DNA of 64,000 bases from Paramecium sonneborni (taxonomy: Eukaryota > Ciliophora > Oligohymenophorea > Peniculida > Parameciidae): positions 923,240 through 987,239 of the forward strand of contig CAJJDN010000005.1 of the NCBI GenBank assembly GCA_905182985.1, written 5' to 3'. Made by a program: the position numbers and the translations under genes. The notes beneath the pieces were generated by a model, which was not told where the DNA came from, did no database searches, and was given only the letters and a program-made list of their open reading frames with translations. Shown here piece by piece: positions 25,238-36,399 of the stretch (position 1 is the first letter of the stretch; every line of letters starts with the position of its first letter).

Positions 25238-26510
25238 ATGTTTAGAAAAAGAAGAAATGATCCTTTAAAGTTATTATGAGATTATGTGATTCACAATAAA
25301 TAAATAAAGTTAAGTAGCAAAAATACTGATCATAGATTACTTTTTGATAATACTATTGAATTTAAATGTTCGACTTTACTAGATAAAAAATAATTAAAAG
25401 GATTCATCATTGATATCAAAATCAGGGTAAAAAAATACTCTTAGAGCTTCATGTTGTATTTTAGATTGTCATTTTTAAGGATCGGAATAAGAAAATTATC
25501 AAAAGAAAGCATTAGATCTAAATTTTAAATAAGTATTTAATGCAAATAATTAAGCTAATTAAAACATAATTGAATATTTTACTGGTAAAGTAGATATACG
25601 GATTATATAAATATAGATAAGCAGCCATCTTTATATAAGAATAAACAAGTCTAAAATAAGGATGATATTAAATAGGCAAGTTTATAGAAAATTAACCTGA
25701 TTAAGAGAAAGTAGTAATTTTAGAAATTAAATTAGCCATTAAATGATAAAGAATTCAATTTAAAAGTATTTGATGAAATATTGAGATTTGAAAAATCAAT
25801 AACTACTAGAAATAGATTCTTCAGAGTTTAGGATAGAATATTGAATGATAATTTGAAAACAGCATAAAAAGTAGATATTATTAAATTATTTAGAATTTTT
25901 GGGTTAATATGTTGGAGTGGTAGGTGATGAAGTAGAATTATAATAATTTTTAGATACTAGAATATAGGATGTGAATAAAGCTAAACAACTATCAAGTACA
26001 AAATTATCTTATTCGGTCTTAAACGAATTCATAAAATCTTAAGAAAAAACGATGAATGAGGAAAAAATTGTTTAAGAAATGTTTAATTAATTTTAGATAA
26101 AGGATAATATATAATATTAAACATTATTTCTAAATCTAGATCCGAATGGGTTGAAATTTACCAATAAAGTTGTTGAGATTAACAGATCTGTAATTAGTTT
26201 TTATTTATGTTATTTTTAGGGAATAATAGTTTTTAATATTGGTATAGTCAAAATAAAATACAGTAACAAATTAGAAAAGAGTGGTTGCTGTATTTTTAAG
26301 AGTATCTACTTATGAATTAAAATAGTTTCCTGATTAAAATCTAAATCAATTATTTTTAAAAAGTATTATTAATTATGTTATAAAATATAGGATTAGAGAT
26401 TATCATCAAAAGTTTGAAGAAGAAAAAGTTAAAGACTTGATCAAACAATAGAATGTAAAGATTTTAGATTTACACAGAATCAAAAAGATACCAAGATATT
26501 AATGTAGTGA
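25238..26510 (+). CDS. Intron-rich hypothetical protein with one in-frame TGA
   Basis: Six clear small introns (25533-25554, 25585-25616, 25920-25953, 26190-26219, 26242-26263, 26455-26477), plus an optional 18-nt one, join exons that keep frame to TGA 26508-26510, giving about 370 codons. Coding character is good: FDEILRFEKSITTRNRFFRV, KQLSSTKLSYSVLNEFIKSQ, KRVVAVFLRVSTYELKQFPD and KYRIRDYHQKFEEEKVKDLI. From the ATG at 25238 codon 14 is TGA (25277-25279). The reading then continues in the same frame, so the true start or first intron is unresolved. The function is not recognised. The 3' end lies in the duplicated block, and a redundant tail recurs at 27416-27637. Confidence 0.6.
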
Positions 26511-27414
26511 CTGGATTTTGAGAAGACTTAAAAGCATTTCTTTTGAGACCTGCTAAGTAATCAGAATAATAATGAGTATTTTGAATTTTTTAATATTTGT
26601 TTGTATTTGTATATTTTCAATGCTTTTATTAAAACACTTCTGTTGCATTTTGATATTTAGATACAAATCTATCATTTTCAACATCATAAGTTGGCAATAC
26701 TAGTATTCTGTTCTTGTGTAATTCTTATTATATTTTATAATTAAGTGCATACTAAAATATTTATATATTGGATTACTTATTTTCTTCGATTGACACATTC
26801 CAAGAAATCTAGTCCTTCAATAGCACACATTTTATTGGGTAGATTTTCTTTATTGATGCATGCTTGCATTCTCTCATAAAATGTGATGCAAGGGTTGATC
26901 CCACCAGATGTATTAATTCCTATGTATGACATTAAATTAAATATTATTATTATTATTTGATATATGAACATTTAATAACAATAAGATTTGATATAATATT
27001 TTATTAGATAATGTTTGAGATATTATATACATTAATATTTTCACTTCATTAAAATGCAGGATTATGAGCATTTCCACAACACATTATAATGCAATTTTTA
27101 CAAGAACATTTTAACTTCTATTCTTCATTTTTAATAGATTATTATTATCTTGTATTAAATTAATAAATAAATACAATTATTTCTAACTTTTAGATTTTGT
27201 ATTATTTGAATTGAAATTCTCAGATTATTTATACTTCTCAAAAGTTGTTCTATTTGTAAATAAAGTTATTATTTATCCATAAAGTAAATGAGATACTGCA
27301 ATAAGGAATAGAACACTTAAAAATAAAATAATTGATTAAACAACTGTTTTAATTAAAAATAAAGTTTAAGATTAGGATATTATCAAATTATTAAACCAAG
27401 AATAAATTTAATTA
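26289..27414. repeat. Direct duplication, copy 1 (1,126 bp), ends at the N
   Basis: Identical to 27416-28541, separated by N at 27415. It holds the true 3' end of the 25238-26510 gene, a copy of the NDUFS5-like gene and a truncated copy (27046-27414, minus) of the DHHC gene's C-terminus. Most likely an unmerged contig overlap. Confidence 0.95.
26617..26932 (-). other. Duplicate copy of the NDUFS5-like gene
   Basis: Exact copy of 27744-28059, including its 25-nt intron (26752-26776). Count only one gene if the block duplication is an assembly artefact. Confidence 0.85.
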
Positions 27415-27415
27415 N

Positions 27416-28541
27416 TGTATTTTTAAGAGTATCTACTTATGAATTAAAATAGTTTCCTGATTAAAATCTAAATCAATTATTTTTAAAAAGTATTATTAAT
27501 TATGTTATAAAATATAGGATTAGAGATTATCATCAAAAGTTTGAAGAAGAAAAAGTTAAAGACTTGATCAAACAATAGAATGTAAAGATTTTAGATTTAC
27601 ACAGAATCAAAAAGATACCAAGATATTAATGTAGTGACTGGATTTTGAGAAGACTTAAAAGCATTTCTTTTGAGACCTGCTAAGTAATCAGAATAATAAT
27701 GAGTATTTTGAATTTTTTAATATTTGTTTGTATTTGTATATTTTCAATGCTTTTATTAAAACACTTCTGTTGCATTTTGATATTTAGATACAAATCTATC
27801 ATTTTCAACATCATAAGTTGGCAATACTAGTATTCTGTTCTTGTGTAATTCTTATTATATTTTATAATTAAGTGCATACTAAAATATTTATATATTGGAT
27901 TACTTATTTTCTTCGATTGACACATTCCAAGAAATCTAGTCCTTCAATAGCACACATTTTATTGGGTAGATTTTCTTTATTGATGCATGCTTGCATTCTC
28001 TCATAAAATGTGATGCAAGGGTTGATCCCACCAGATGTATTAATTCCTATGTATGACATTAAATTAAATATTATTATTATTATTTGATATATGAACATTT
28101 AATAACAATAAGATTTGATATAATATTTTATTAGATAATGTTTGAGATATTATATACATTAATATTTTCACTTCATTAAAATGCAGGATTATGAGCATTT
28201 CCACAACACATTATAATGCAATTTTTACAAGAACATTTTAACTTCTATTCTTCATTTTTAATAGATTATTATTATCTTGTATTAAATTAATAAATAAATA
28301 CAATTATTTCTAACTTTTAGATTTTGTATTATTTGAATTGAAATTCTCAGATTATTTATACTTCTCAAAAGTTGTTCTATTTGTAAATAAAGTTATTATT
28401 TATCCATAAAGTAAATGAGATACTGCAATAAGGAATAGAACACTTAAAAATAAAATAATTGATTAAACAACTGTTTTAATTAAAAATAAAGTTTAAGATT
28501 AGGATATTATCAAATTATTAAACCAAGAATAAATTTAATTA
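27416..28541. repeat. Direct duplication, copy 2 (1,126 bp)
   Basis: Exact copy of 26289-27414. It runs on without a break into the DHHC palmitoyltransferase gene. Its left 222 bases (27416-27637) are a redundant tail of the unknown plus-strand gene. Confidence 0.95.
27744..28059 (-). CDS. Twin-CX9C protein, NDUFS5-like (complex I subunit)
   Basis: Two exons (25-nt intron 27879-27903) encode 96 aa. It has a twin CX9C motif: CITFYERMQAC and CAIEGLDFLEC, about 13 residues apart. This forms the coiled-coil-helix-coiled-coil-helix fold oxidised in the mitochondrial intermembrane space by Mia40. The preceding GINPC and the short basic C-terminal tail (LNYKIQQELHKNR) fit NDUFS5, an accessory subunit of NADH dehydrogenase; another small CHCH protein is possible. 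I start at MSYIG; an ATG 13 codons upstream would add a very hydrophobic, Ile-rich leader and is less likely. The downstream neighbour on the same strand is the DHHC gene. Confidence 0.7.
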
Positions 28542-30101
28542 CTTTTTGTATATTCTTATCCTATAAATATACTGTTTACTATTAAAATATGAATTAAATT
28601 GATCCAAATCATAGAAATAAAAAAAAAGTATATAAAATAATTATTTGCTCCAATCTAATTTAATTAATACAATACTTACACAATTATTAACCCATGGACA
28701 ATGATGATCATAAACAACAATACATTATTTACAAAATTCACAATGTCTAGATCTTTCTGGTTTTTTTATAAGACATTCTGAACATATTTCCCAAGGTTCA
28801 TAATCATTTAATAGTTTAAATAATTGATATTGATCAGTATTTTTTTATATATATCCAGGACGTAAAAACATAGTTAAGAAATAGAGTATGATTCCAAGTA
28901 GAAAAGAAAAGACTGATAAAATTTATAACCATTCTTTATTATCTTCAGTATAAAATGGATAAACAAATAAAATAGTTCCAATCATACAATAAAAATAGAT
29001 AATAAAGAAAGCTATTATTTAAATCCAACTTATGGATGGAGGTTTAATACTATTATTAATTTTTAATAATTATACCTAGTTTTAATATTTAAAAATTCTA
29101 ATAACCAATTATTGGACATTAAAATTTCATATACTGCATTTTATTAATTTTCTTATGCAGTTTCAGCAGGTGTTTAATTTTTAATATCTCTAATATTCTT
29201 ATTAGCTCCTTTTTATAATAATTTCTTTGCTATTCTACAATTTCCAGTTACAGCAGCTAAGTGTAAAGGAGTCATTCCCTCTCCATCTTTCAAATTTATA
29301 TAATAACTATAATTAGGTAGTTTTGATATCCAAGATAATAAAAATTGAATTGAAAAAAGACTATCAAAATATGTTGCCCAATGTAATGGCGTTCCTCCTT
29401 ACGAATCTTATTCAACTATTGATTATCCTTATAAATATAACCATACCATTGCTTATACTTAATCACCTTAACATGCTACTGATAATGCATTTTATCCTTA
29501 TTAATTTTTTATATTCAAATCTGCTCCTGCTTTTTACAACATCTCCAAAATCATTATTGATCCAACATATGCTGCAAAATGAATAGATCCAAATTTATCT
29601 TAATTTACTCTATTTATCCATTCTTCAAATTCATTTTATGTACAATTTTATTTCACTGTTTCTAATAATCTTTCAACTATCTATGGTAAATTTTTAAAAC
29701 AAGCAATATGAAGAAGAGTTTATTTTTTATGATCCAATAAATCATTCAATCTTAATTTCTCCTTTCTATTTTTCAAATCATCCAAAATTACTATAAATTC
29801 TTCCACTTCTCCCTCTTATGTTGCCTTCATAAGTAAATTTAATGCCTTTAAATTATTAATCAATGGTAACACTCTTTTCAACTCTTCAATTGATTACTAT
29901 TGATATCTCAATAAATATTACAAATTCAGAAAAAGATTTCTCTGTATTTTCATTTATTTGAGAACTCAGTAAATCCTAATTTATTTAATAAATCGACGAA
30001 CTTCTAATTACAATCTAACTATTTTTTTAATTATTCTCCTTTCTTATTATTAAAGGACTATTAAAGCTATTTTTTTTATCTAACTCTATTTCCGTATTCA
30101 T
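28173..30101 (-). CDS. Ankyrin-repeat DHHC palmitoyltransferase
   Basis: Five exons (introns of 25, 26, 25 and 26 nt) give exactly 608 aa. The N-terminal half carries ankyrin repeats, e.g. TLLHIACFKNLPQIVERLLE, FGSIHFAAYVGSIMILEMLQ and MTPLHLAAVTGNCRIAKKLL. Two membrane segments follow, then the catalytic cysteine-rich domain (CSECLIKKPERSRHCEFC and DHHCPWVNNCIGANNY), two more membrane segments, and a TTxE-like element (TNRTTFE). This is the layout of HIP14/Akr1-type S-palmitoyltransferases, which act at Golgi or endomembranes. The last intron lets the frame end with a Cys-rich tail (KCSCKNCIIMCCGNAHN). The gene crosses the right edge of the duplicated block. Its tail is falsely repeated at 27046-27414. 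Confidence 0.93.
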
Positions 30102-30474
30102 TAAAATTAAATAATTAATTACTAATTTTCTTATTATTCTTAACTTTTTTCCTAATTTCATTCTCTAACAAATTAAATTCTAAAATAAACAACTACAAAC
30201 TATTAAAATATTAATAAAAATTAAACAATAATTACTTCAACTTAAATTTTTTGTAAATTTATCTCTCTTCAATTCTATTCATTTAATTTTTACATTTACA
30301 TAATACATATTTTTTAAAATAAATAAAATCTTCTATTCTATAAAATACAATAGTAAATCTTTTGTAAAATTTATTCATCCAATTTATCATGAATAAATAT
30401 ATTGATAATTTATAAATTATCTCAATATTTCAAATATTAATTAATGAATACATATAGCTCTGTTAAGTAAAAAA
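30102..30474. other. Divergent intergenic region
   Basis: About 370 bases, very AT-rich, between two genes that face away from each other. Presumed to contain both promoters; no motif identified. Confidence 0.5.
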
Positions 30475-33400
30475 ATGTTATTAAAGCTAAGATCGATTGA
30501 GTCTTAAATCTTTGGAAGAAGAATCCAAGAACCAAATGTAGCTGTTATGCATAGCAAACATTAACCTAATCCAAAGCATCATTCTCCAGAATCATTTTTA
30601 GATCAATATGTCAATTTGAAATTAGTTGAGCCTTAAAAAATATTATAAAAGTAGAAACCTATTTAAGGATTGTAAGGAAAAGGAACTGTAAATAATGTTC
30701 AGTTTTTAAAACCTGCATAAAGTTCTAACTCAGTAAAAAAATAAACTAAGAGAACAATTTCTCCAAAAAAAAAGAAAACATAAACAGTTGATACTGTATA
30801 AATGACTAAACCTAAGTCTTAATAATAGAGAAGAGAATAGATGGGATTAGGTGAATTAAATGAAAAGTAAATTAAACAACGAATAAGTAATTTGAAATTT
30901 AATTTTAGAAAAAATAAAATCAAAAGAAAAAAATGTAGAGTAACTATCACTGAAGAAAAAGCCATATGAACCTAATATTAGACTATAAAATTACATCACA
31001 TAAAAGAAAACAATAATTAACAATAATTACATTTAATAGTAATTAATGTTTGAAATGGAAAAATAAAGAAAGTAACGAAATGCAATAAACAAGATTGGAG
31101 AATTTAGCCTAGTTAAATTAATCCGTTAAAGATATATTTAAAAAGTGCAAGACATAAGAGAATTGTAATATGCAACCATAAAAAGCATTTATTAAGAAAA
31201 AGAAAGTCGATATTTAAAAAGAGAATTCCCAATAAAATTCAAGACAAGTGAGAAATTAAAATAAATCAAAAAAGTTGTAATAAAAATTTGATGATATATC
31301 TCAAAGATATTAATAAATTTAAAATGTCAGAAATAATGATTATCAAAATATAGATCAATGTATTTTTGAGATGGATGAGGAAGATGATAAATATTCTGCA
31401 GTTAGTGAAAATTAAATGATTTAATAAGCACTTTAAACACTTCAAATAATAAAACCAACTAAATACTTAATAAATTAGGTTAAATAAATAATTGAGAATT
31501 AAGATAACATTGATCTAGATTTAATAACAGAGTAAGATTATTAAGTAATTCAGTATCATTTTATGAATCAAGCTGCAACTAAATTATAAAGTTTATGGAG
31601 AGGAGTAAATACTCGAAAATAAATTCTAAGTGAATTATAATAAATGATGGATGATGAATATTAGAATAGATCAGATGAAGATCCTTCATAGATATATTAA
31701 AAACGTCATTTTTAAAAAGAATTTATTGGAGATATTACTAATTCTGTTCCTAAAGGTAGTTTTGAATTAAATGCGTCCTTCTCAAATAAAATTGACAATT
31801 AATCTATTTAAGAATTGAATTTAAATTAAGATGAATATTCTATAAATGAATAATCAAAACAAAACTTATATTTTAAAGAAGAATAAATATTTGATAACAA
31901 ATTATCAGATTAAATCTCTGAACCTATCATGATTCAATAACCTAATAGTCCAATTGAACAATTTTAATAATTTTCTATATAATTTGGTTAAAGTGATGAA
32001 AAAAAGAATTTAGAATTAATCGAAACTTTTGTTTAAAATGAAGATGAAAAAACAAATTCATTATCTTAATCTGTGATATAATAAATATAATAAGAATTAG
32101 AATCATGGAATAGTTAAATTGATTCTATATTTTAATAGAGTAATGACAATGATTGTAAAGTTATTTCTAAAGTTAAATAATAAATCTCTTAAACAGTAAT
32201 CAAAATAGTTAATTCTCATTTGAAAAAATCAAGAGAAGTTAAATATTTAAATGAAAGTTCAAATGAAGAAAAAATTAGAAATTTATATGAAGCCAATAAT
32301 GAAAAACATTTTAATGATACTATTAAAAGATTAAAATAATCCAAAGAATTAAGTGCTGAACAATTACTTTATTCATCAAGAGAATTTGATTAAAAAAGAC
32401 ATATTTTGACATTAGAATCATAATTAAAATTGAAAGAAACTGAATTATTAAATATGAGAGAAGAAGCAATTAATTTAAGATATTTTAGTGAATTAAAGAA
32501 AATTAAGTCAGATATCAATAAAAAATAAGAATTAGATTAATGGCTTGAAAAAGAAAAAGAAGATTTAAGAAGCACAAAATAATTAATTGAAATTAGTAGA
32601 ATTAGAGAAGCTTAAACAATATAAAAGATTTAAAGAGATCTACAAATAGCATCTATAATTGACGAAAACAATCCAAAGATATAAAACTTCAAAAAGTTTA
32701 TTGATGAGCAATTTTTAGAAAATAGTTCTATAATTAATGAAACAAAAATTATTCAAAATTAGATTCAATAATAAGAAAATGAGGATAAAGATAAAAATCT
32801 TGAAAATCAAGATATTGAAGAGGTTTTAAATTTTAATGAAAATTAAATTTAAACCTATCATCATACAAATTTTATTACAACTTGTATTTTAGATCAATTA
32901 ATTAATAATTTAAGTTAAGGTAATTATTAATGATTAAAATTTAGAACTTTTTCGTAATTAGACTGAATTTTAAATAGTTATGATAAATTTAACTAAATAA
33001 TATTCTAATTCTTAGTCTATAACATCAATTTAATATATTAAAGAGTACATTTAAAATCTTTTTGATTTTATTATGGTAAATTATAGTGATGATTTGATAA
33101 AAAATCTTACTATTCCATTTGGATTTAGATCATTAAAGAGAATATAATTAATACATGGATATGATGTTGAAAATGAAAATTAGGATTAATAAATTAGTGA
33201 AATAGCTTTTCCAATTGATTAAGTTATTTTTGCTAAATTTGAATAATATAGAGTAGAATTGAATAATAAAGAAAATTACTAATAAATAAATCAAGGTTAT
33301 TAATTTGAAAATATCCATAATAAAGCTATATTTGATGCTTGCAATGAAGCTTTAAATTACTAAAGACCATATTATTTAAGTAAATAATTTATTATCTATT

Positions 33401-33878
33401 TTTTTAGATTAAGGATAACCTTACCCTTGGGAGAAATTAGAAAATTAAGTAATTATAAAAAAAGATTTTTTACCTAAAATTTTTAGTAATACAGAAAATA
33501 AAATAATAAAATGGTCAAAAACCTTAGGAGGATTTCTACCAATCGATAATTTAAATCAAATATCAATAGAAAAATAAGAAATATTAGAGGAAAAGAATTC
33601 ATAGCTAATGATAAATTACTTGAATCGTGAAAAGAAAATAGTTTTAGATATATAATAGTAAGAATAGATTCAAGAAAATATTATTAGTATAAGAGATGAA
33701 AGAATTTACAAACTTTTAATTTAAGATGTAAATTATAATATAGATTAAATAGATAAAAGAAAGTGAATTTAAATGGTATCTTATTGAAGATGATAGAACA
33801 GAGTTACTAATGGAATTAAGTGATTCAATTTTCGAATTTTTAGTAGAGGAAATAGTCTCAGAATAACTCGAATAATGA
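30475..33878 (+). CDS. Large coiled-coil protein, CEP350/DUF4378-like C-terminus
   Basis: Introns at 30887-30908, 31039-31072 (34 nt, ends AAG), 32920-32944, 33380-33407 and 33728-33752 join frames of exactly 1,090 codons (1,089 aa). Residues 1-700 are low-complexity and coiled coil (Gln, Asn, Lys, Glu). The last 270 residues look globular: LTIPFGFRSLKRIQLIHGYD, IFDACNEALNYQRPY, PYPWEKLENQVIIKKDFLP, KWYLIEDDRTELLMELSDSI and FEFLVEEIVSEQLEQ. The 'IFDACNEAL...RPY...PW' and final 'FEFLVEEIV' elements resemble the C-terminal domain of CEP350/DUF4378 proteins, which act at centrioles and basal bodies. This is similarity by eye only. If the 25-nt intron at 32920 is ignored, the gene appears falsely as two. 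Confidence 0.6.
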
Positions 33879-33919
33879 ATATATTTTATTATAAATAATT
33901 AAAATAATTGTAATAAGAA

Positions 33920-34240
33920 ATGATTAGTGATACTGTATTGCTTGTGGCAATAATAGGTGCAGCAGCTATTTTAGTATTGATTGGTATATTCTGTATATGG
34001 AGAAAACTAAAGATTAGAACAATTAATAATTTGAATAATAAGCCAATGCCTAAAGCATACGTAGAAATTCCAGACAAAACTGATAGGTAAGCTAGGCCTC
34101 CAACAAATCCATAATAATGTTCTCCAAAAGGGGATGAAGATAGTATTGCAATAAAACGAAAAGTCAAGAATTTTTCATCTGCTGTGGTAAACAAGAAGAA
34201 AAATCTCACAATAAAAATTCCAACTAAAGAAGAAAGTTGA
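33920..34240 (+). CDS. Small single-pass membrane protein
   Basis: Intronless, 106 aa. It has one strong membrane segment near the N-terminus (LLVAIIGAAAILVLIGIFCI), then WRKLKIR and a polar, basic cytosolic-type tail with Pro-rich and Lys-rich patches (QARPPTNPQQCSPKGDED, SAVVNKKKNLTIKIPTKEES). The positive-inside rule suggests a short extracytosolic N-terminus and a cytosolic tail. Family not recognised. Lies 41 bases after the coiled-coil gene and 91 before the p24 gene, all on the same strand. Confidence 0.65.
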
Positions 34241-34331
34241 ATGAGCTCTATTTTATATATATAATAATTTTTTTGGTTTTAGGAATTTGTTATTTTTTTA
34301 ATTATCATCAAAATAATAAAATTAATCTAAT

Positions 34332-34919
34332 ATGATCTTGCTACTATTAATTGATTTAGTTTACTGTGTTCAATTTGGTTATGAAGTTGAAAGAGGATAA
34401 TAAATTTGTTTTGAAGATTACTTTTCTTAAGATGATGTATTTGATTTAAGAGTAAGATCAAATTCTTCAAATTATGCAATTAAATTAGAAGAATCAGAGT
34501 CAAAAAAATATGTAATAATATATGAAAAAAGTGGATCTTGGGAACATAATTACTAGCACTAATCAAATCACAAAGCTTCTCATATGAGATATTGTTTTAC
34601 AAATTTGGAAAATGAAATTCTGTTATTTAATATCACATACAAAACAGGATCTGAATTAGCAGATATGTAAAAAGTAGCAAAAATATCAGATTTAAATTAA
34701 ATGGATAGTCATATGAAGAAATTAAATGGTTTGCTAGATGATATTAAAAGAGAGAGATCATTCTTAATAGCGAAATATGATTTTATGTCTAATTTGCAAG
34801 GATCAATATCAAAGAAACAAATAGTTTTTGGTCTAATATGTTTAGCTTTGTCTTTGATTATTACAGGAATAACTGTGAATTTAATTAAGAGAATTTTATA
34901 ACAAAAAAAATCTTAATGA
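34332..34919 (+). CDS. p24/TMED family cargo receptor (GOLD domain)
   Basis: Intronless, 195 aa, the family's usual length. Signal peptide (MILLLLIDLVYCVQ), then a GOLD-type beta domain starting with the characteristic YEVERGQQICFEDYFSQDD, a coiled-coil region (MKKLNGLLDDIKRERSFLIA), a C-terminal membrane segment (FGLICLALSLIITGITVNLI) and a short cytosolic tail ending KKSQ. That is a KKxx COPI-retrieval signal. p24 proteins cycle between ER and Golgi and help load secretory vesicles. The membrane-proximal helix and tail signal make the assignment fairly safe. Confidence 0.88.
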
Positions 34920-34992
34920 ATGTAGATTAATATAATTTATATATTAAATTAATGTATGCATATATATATTAATTATTTAAAATAATAAAGAA

Positions 34993-36249
34993 TCATTCTA
35001 TTTCTGACTATTATTGATCTTGCCCCTCCTAATTTTCATCTTAATCACCTTATTCATCTTATTAATTATATTAATTATCTTAGTCATCACTTTCATTTAT
35101 TTAGATTTCGATTTCTGTTTTACATAAAGGACATTGCTTATTATTCTACAGCCAGTTTTTTATACAATTAGAATGATAAATGTGTTTACAAGGCAACTCT
35201 CTAACCTTCTCTTCTTCTTTAAATTCGAATAAACATACTGAACATCTATATATAATCATATAATTCTTACTTATCTTCAGGTATATTATCTTAATTTAAG
35301 ATTCTTTTTGGTAATTACTTAATTTATTATTTGGTTAATCCTTTTGGTACATTACTAATTTAATCAGTAATTCTACCCAATTTATTCTTCCAATTCTAAA
35401 AGTTATTCATAAGTCATAGCATCTGGATCTATTTCTTAATCTTAGTATTCATGAAAGTTTTCCATTTATTACTAGTCTCCTTAGTATAAGTATTGCATTA
35501 ATTAATACAATTGCTATCTTGTTAGAGGAATATGATTTTGTTATTATTATTATTCACCCTTAACTATTATAAATGCTTACCTCTTAATTCATATCTTAAT
35601 TAGAATGATTTTGATATTTCTCTTACATTTCATCCAATTCTTATTAGAGTTAATCAATCTGTTCTTTTAATTATTTCTTTTTTGACTTCTGTTTTTTTAT
35701 TTTCTCTTCCAATTGATGTATTTACAATTCATAAGCTTAATTAGTTTCCTGTAATTTATTTATCTACTCCATATTTAATTCATTTATCTTTTTGCAATTA
35801 TTTAAATACTTTATATTATTATTGAAGTCTAGTGCTAAGAATTTTATTCTTCTTAATTAATTACATATTTAATTAATTCAATTGATGATCATTATTTAAT
35901 TTCAATTAGAATATATTATCCTATAAAGTACTTTATAACCTATTACTTATTATTTTATATCAAATTAGTTTTGCTTTTGTATTCTCCTCTCAAATTGATT
36001 ATGTATACTTCTAATTAAATAGTTATTTATCATTACAGTTCTTATTCTTCTTATTGTTTTATTTTTAAATGTTAAGGTTAATCACTTAATAAGCTTTAAT
36101 TACGATTGTTTGCTTATTTTAATTATCAACACTTTACCTGCTATCTAAACCTAGTTTCCTTTTAATAAAGGAGAACCTTTTGTTATTTATGGTCTTCTAA
36201 CTTAAAACTATTTCACTTATTGCAAATTCAGGATACTAGGATTTTACAT
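34993..36249 (-). CDS. RING-H2 E3 ubiquitin ligase, coiled-coil
   Basis: Eight exons separated by seven introns of 22-26 nt give exactly 362 aa. The N-terminal three-quarters is Gln-rich and coiled coil ([20 protein letters not shown]). The C-terminus holds a RING-H2 finger: [19 protein letters not shown], then [13 protein letters not shown] and CPLCKTEIE, with the eight zinc ligands in C-C-C-H-H-C-C-C order. An acidic Gln-rich tail follows. RING-H2 proteins recruit E2~ubiquitin; the coiled coil probably mediates oligomerisation or substrate contact. No membrane segment or signal peptide. Convergent with the p24 gene (73-base gap). Confidence 0.9.
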
Positions 36250-36399
36250 TTAATTAATTAATAAAAAAAAACAAAATAAGCATATTTTATAATTCTAATA
36301 ACGCCATTTTGTTTATTCAAATAACAAAGAAAACTTTTAATATATTCTATTTATGTGGTTATTAAAATATAATCAATAAAATATTCAATTTATTCAATA

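Noticed and set aside
29323..29586. Plus-strand ORF with hydrophobic stretches
   Set aside because: Antisense of the ankyrin repeats of the DHHC protein.
33889..34209. Minus-strand 106-codon standard-code ORF
   Set aside because: It is the antisense shadow of the plus-strand small membrane protein gene (33920-34240), whose frame has a natural start, membrane segment and TGA stop.
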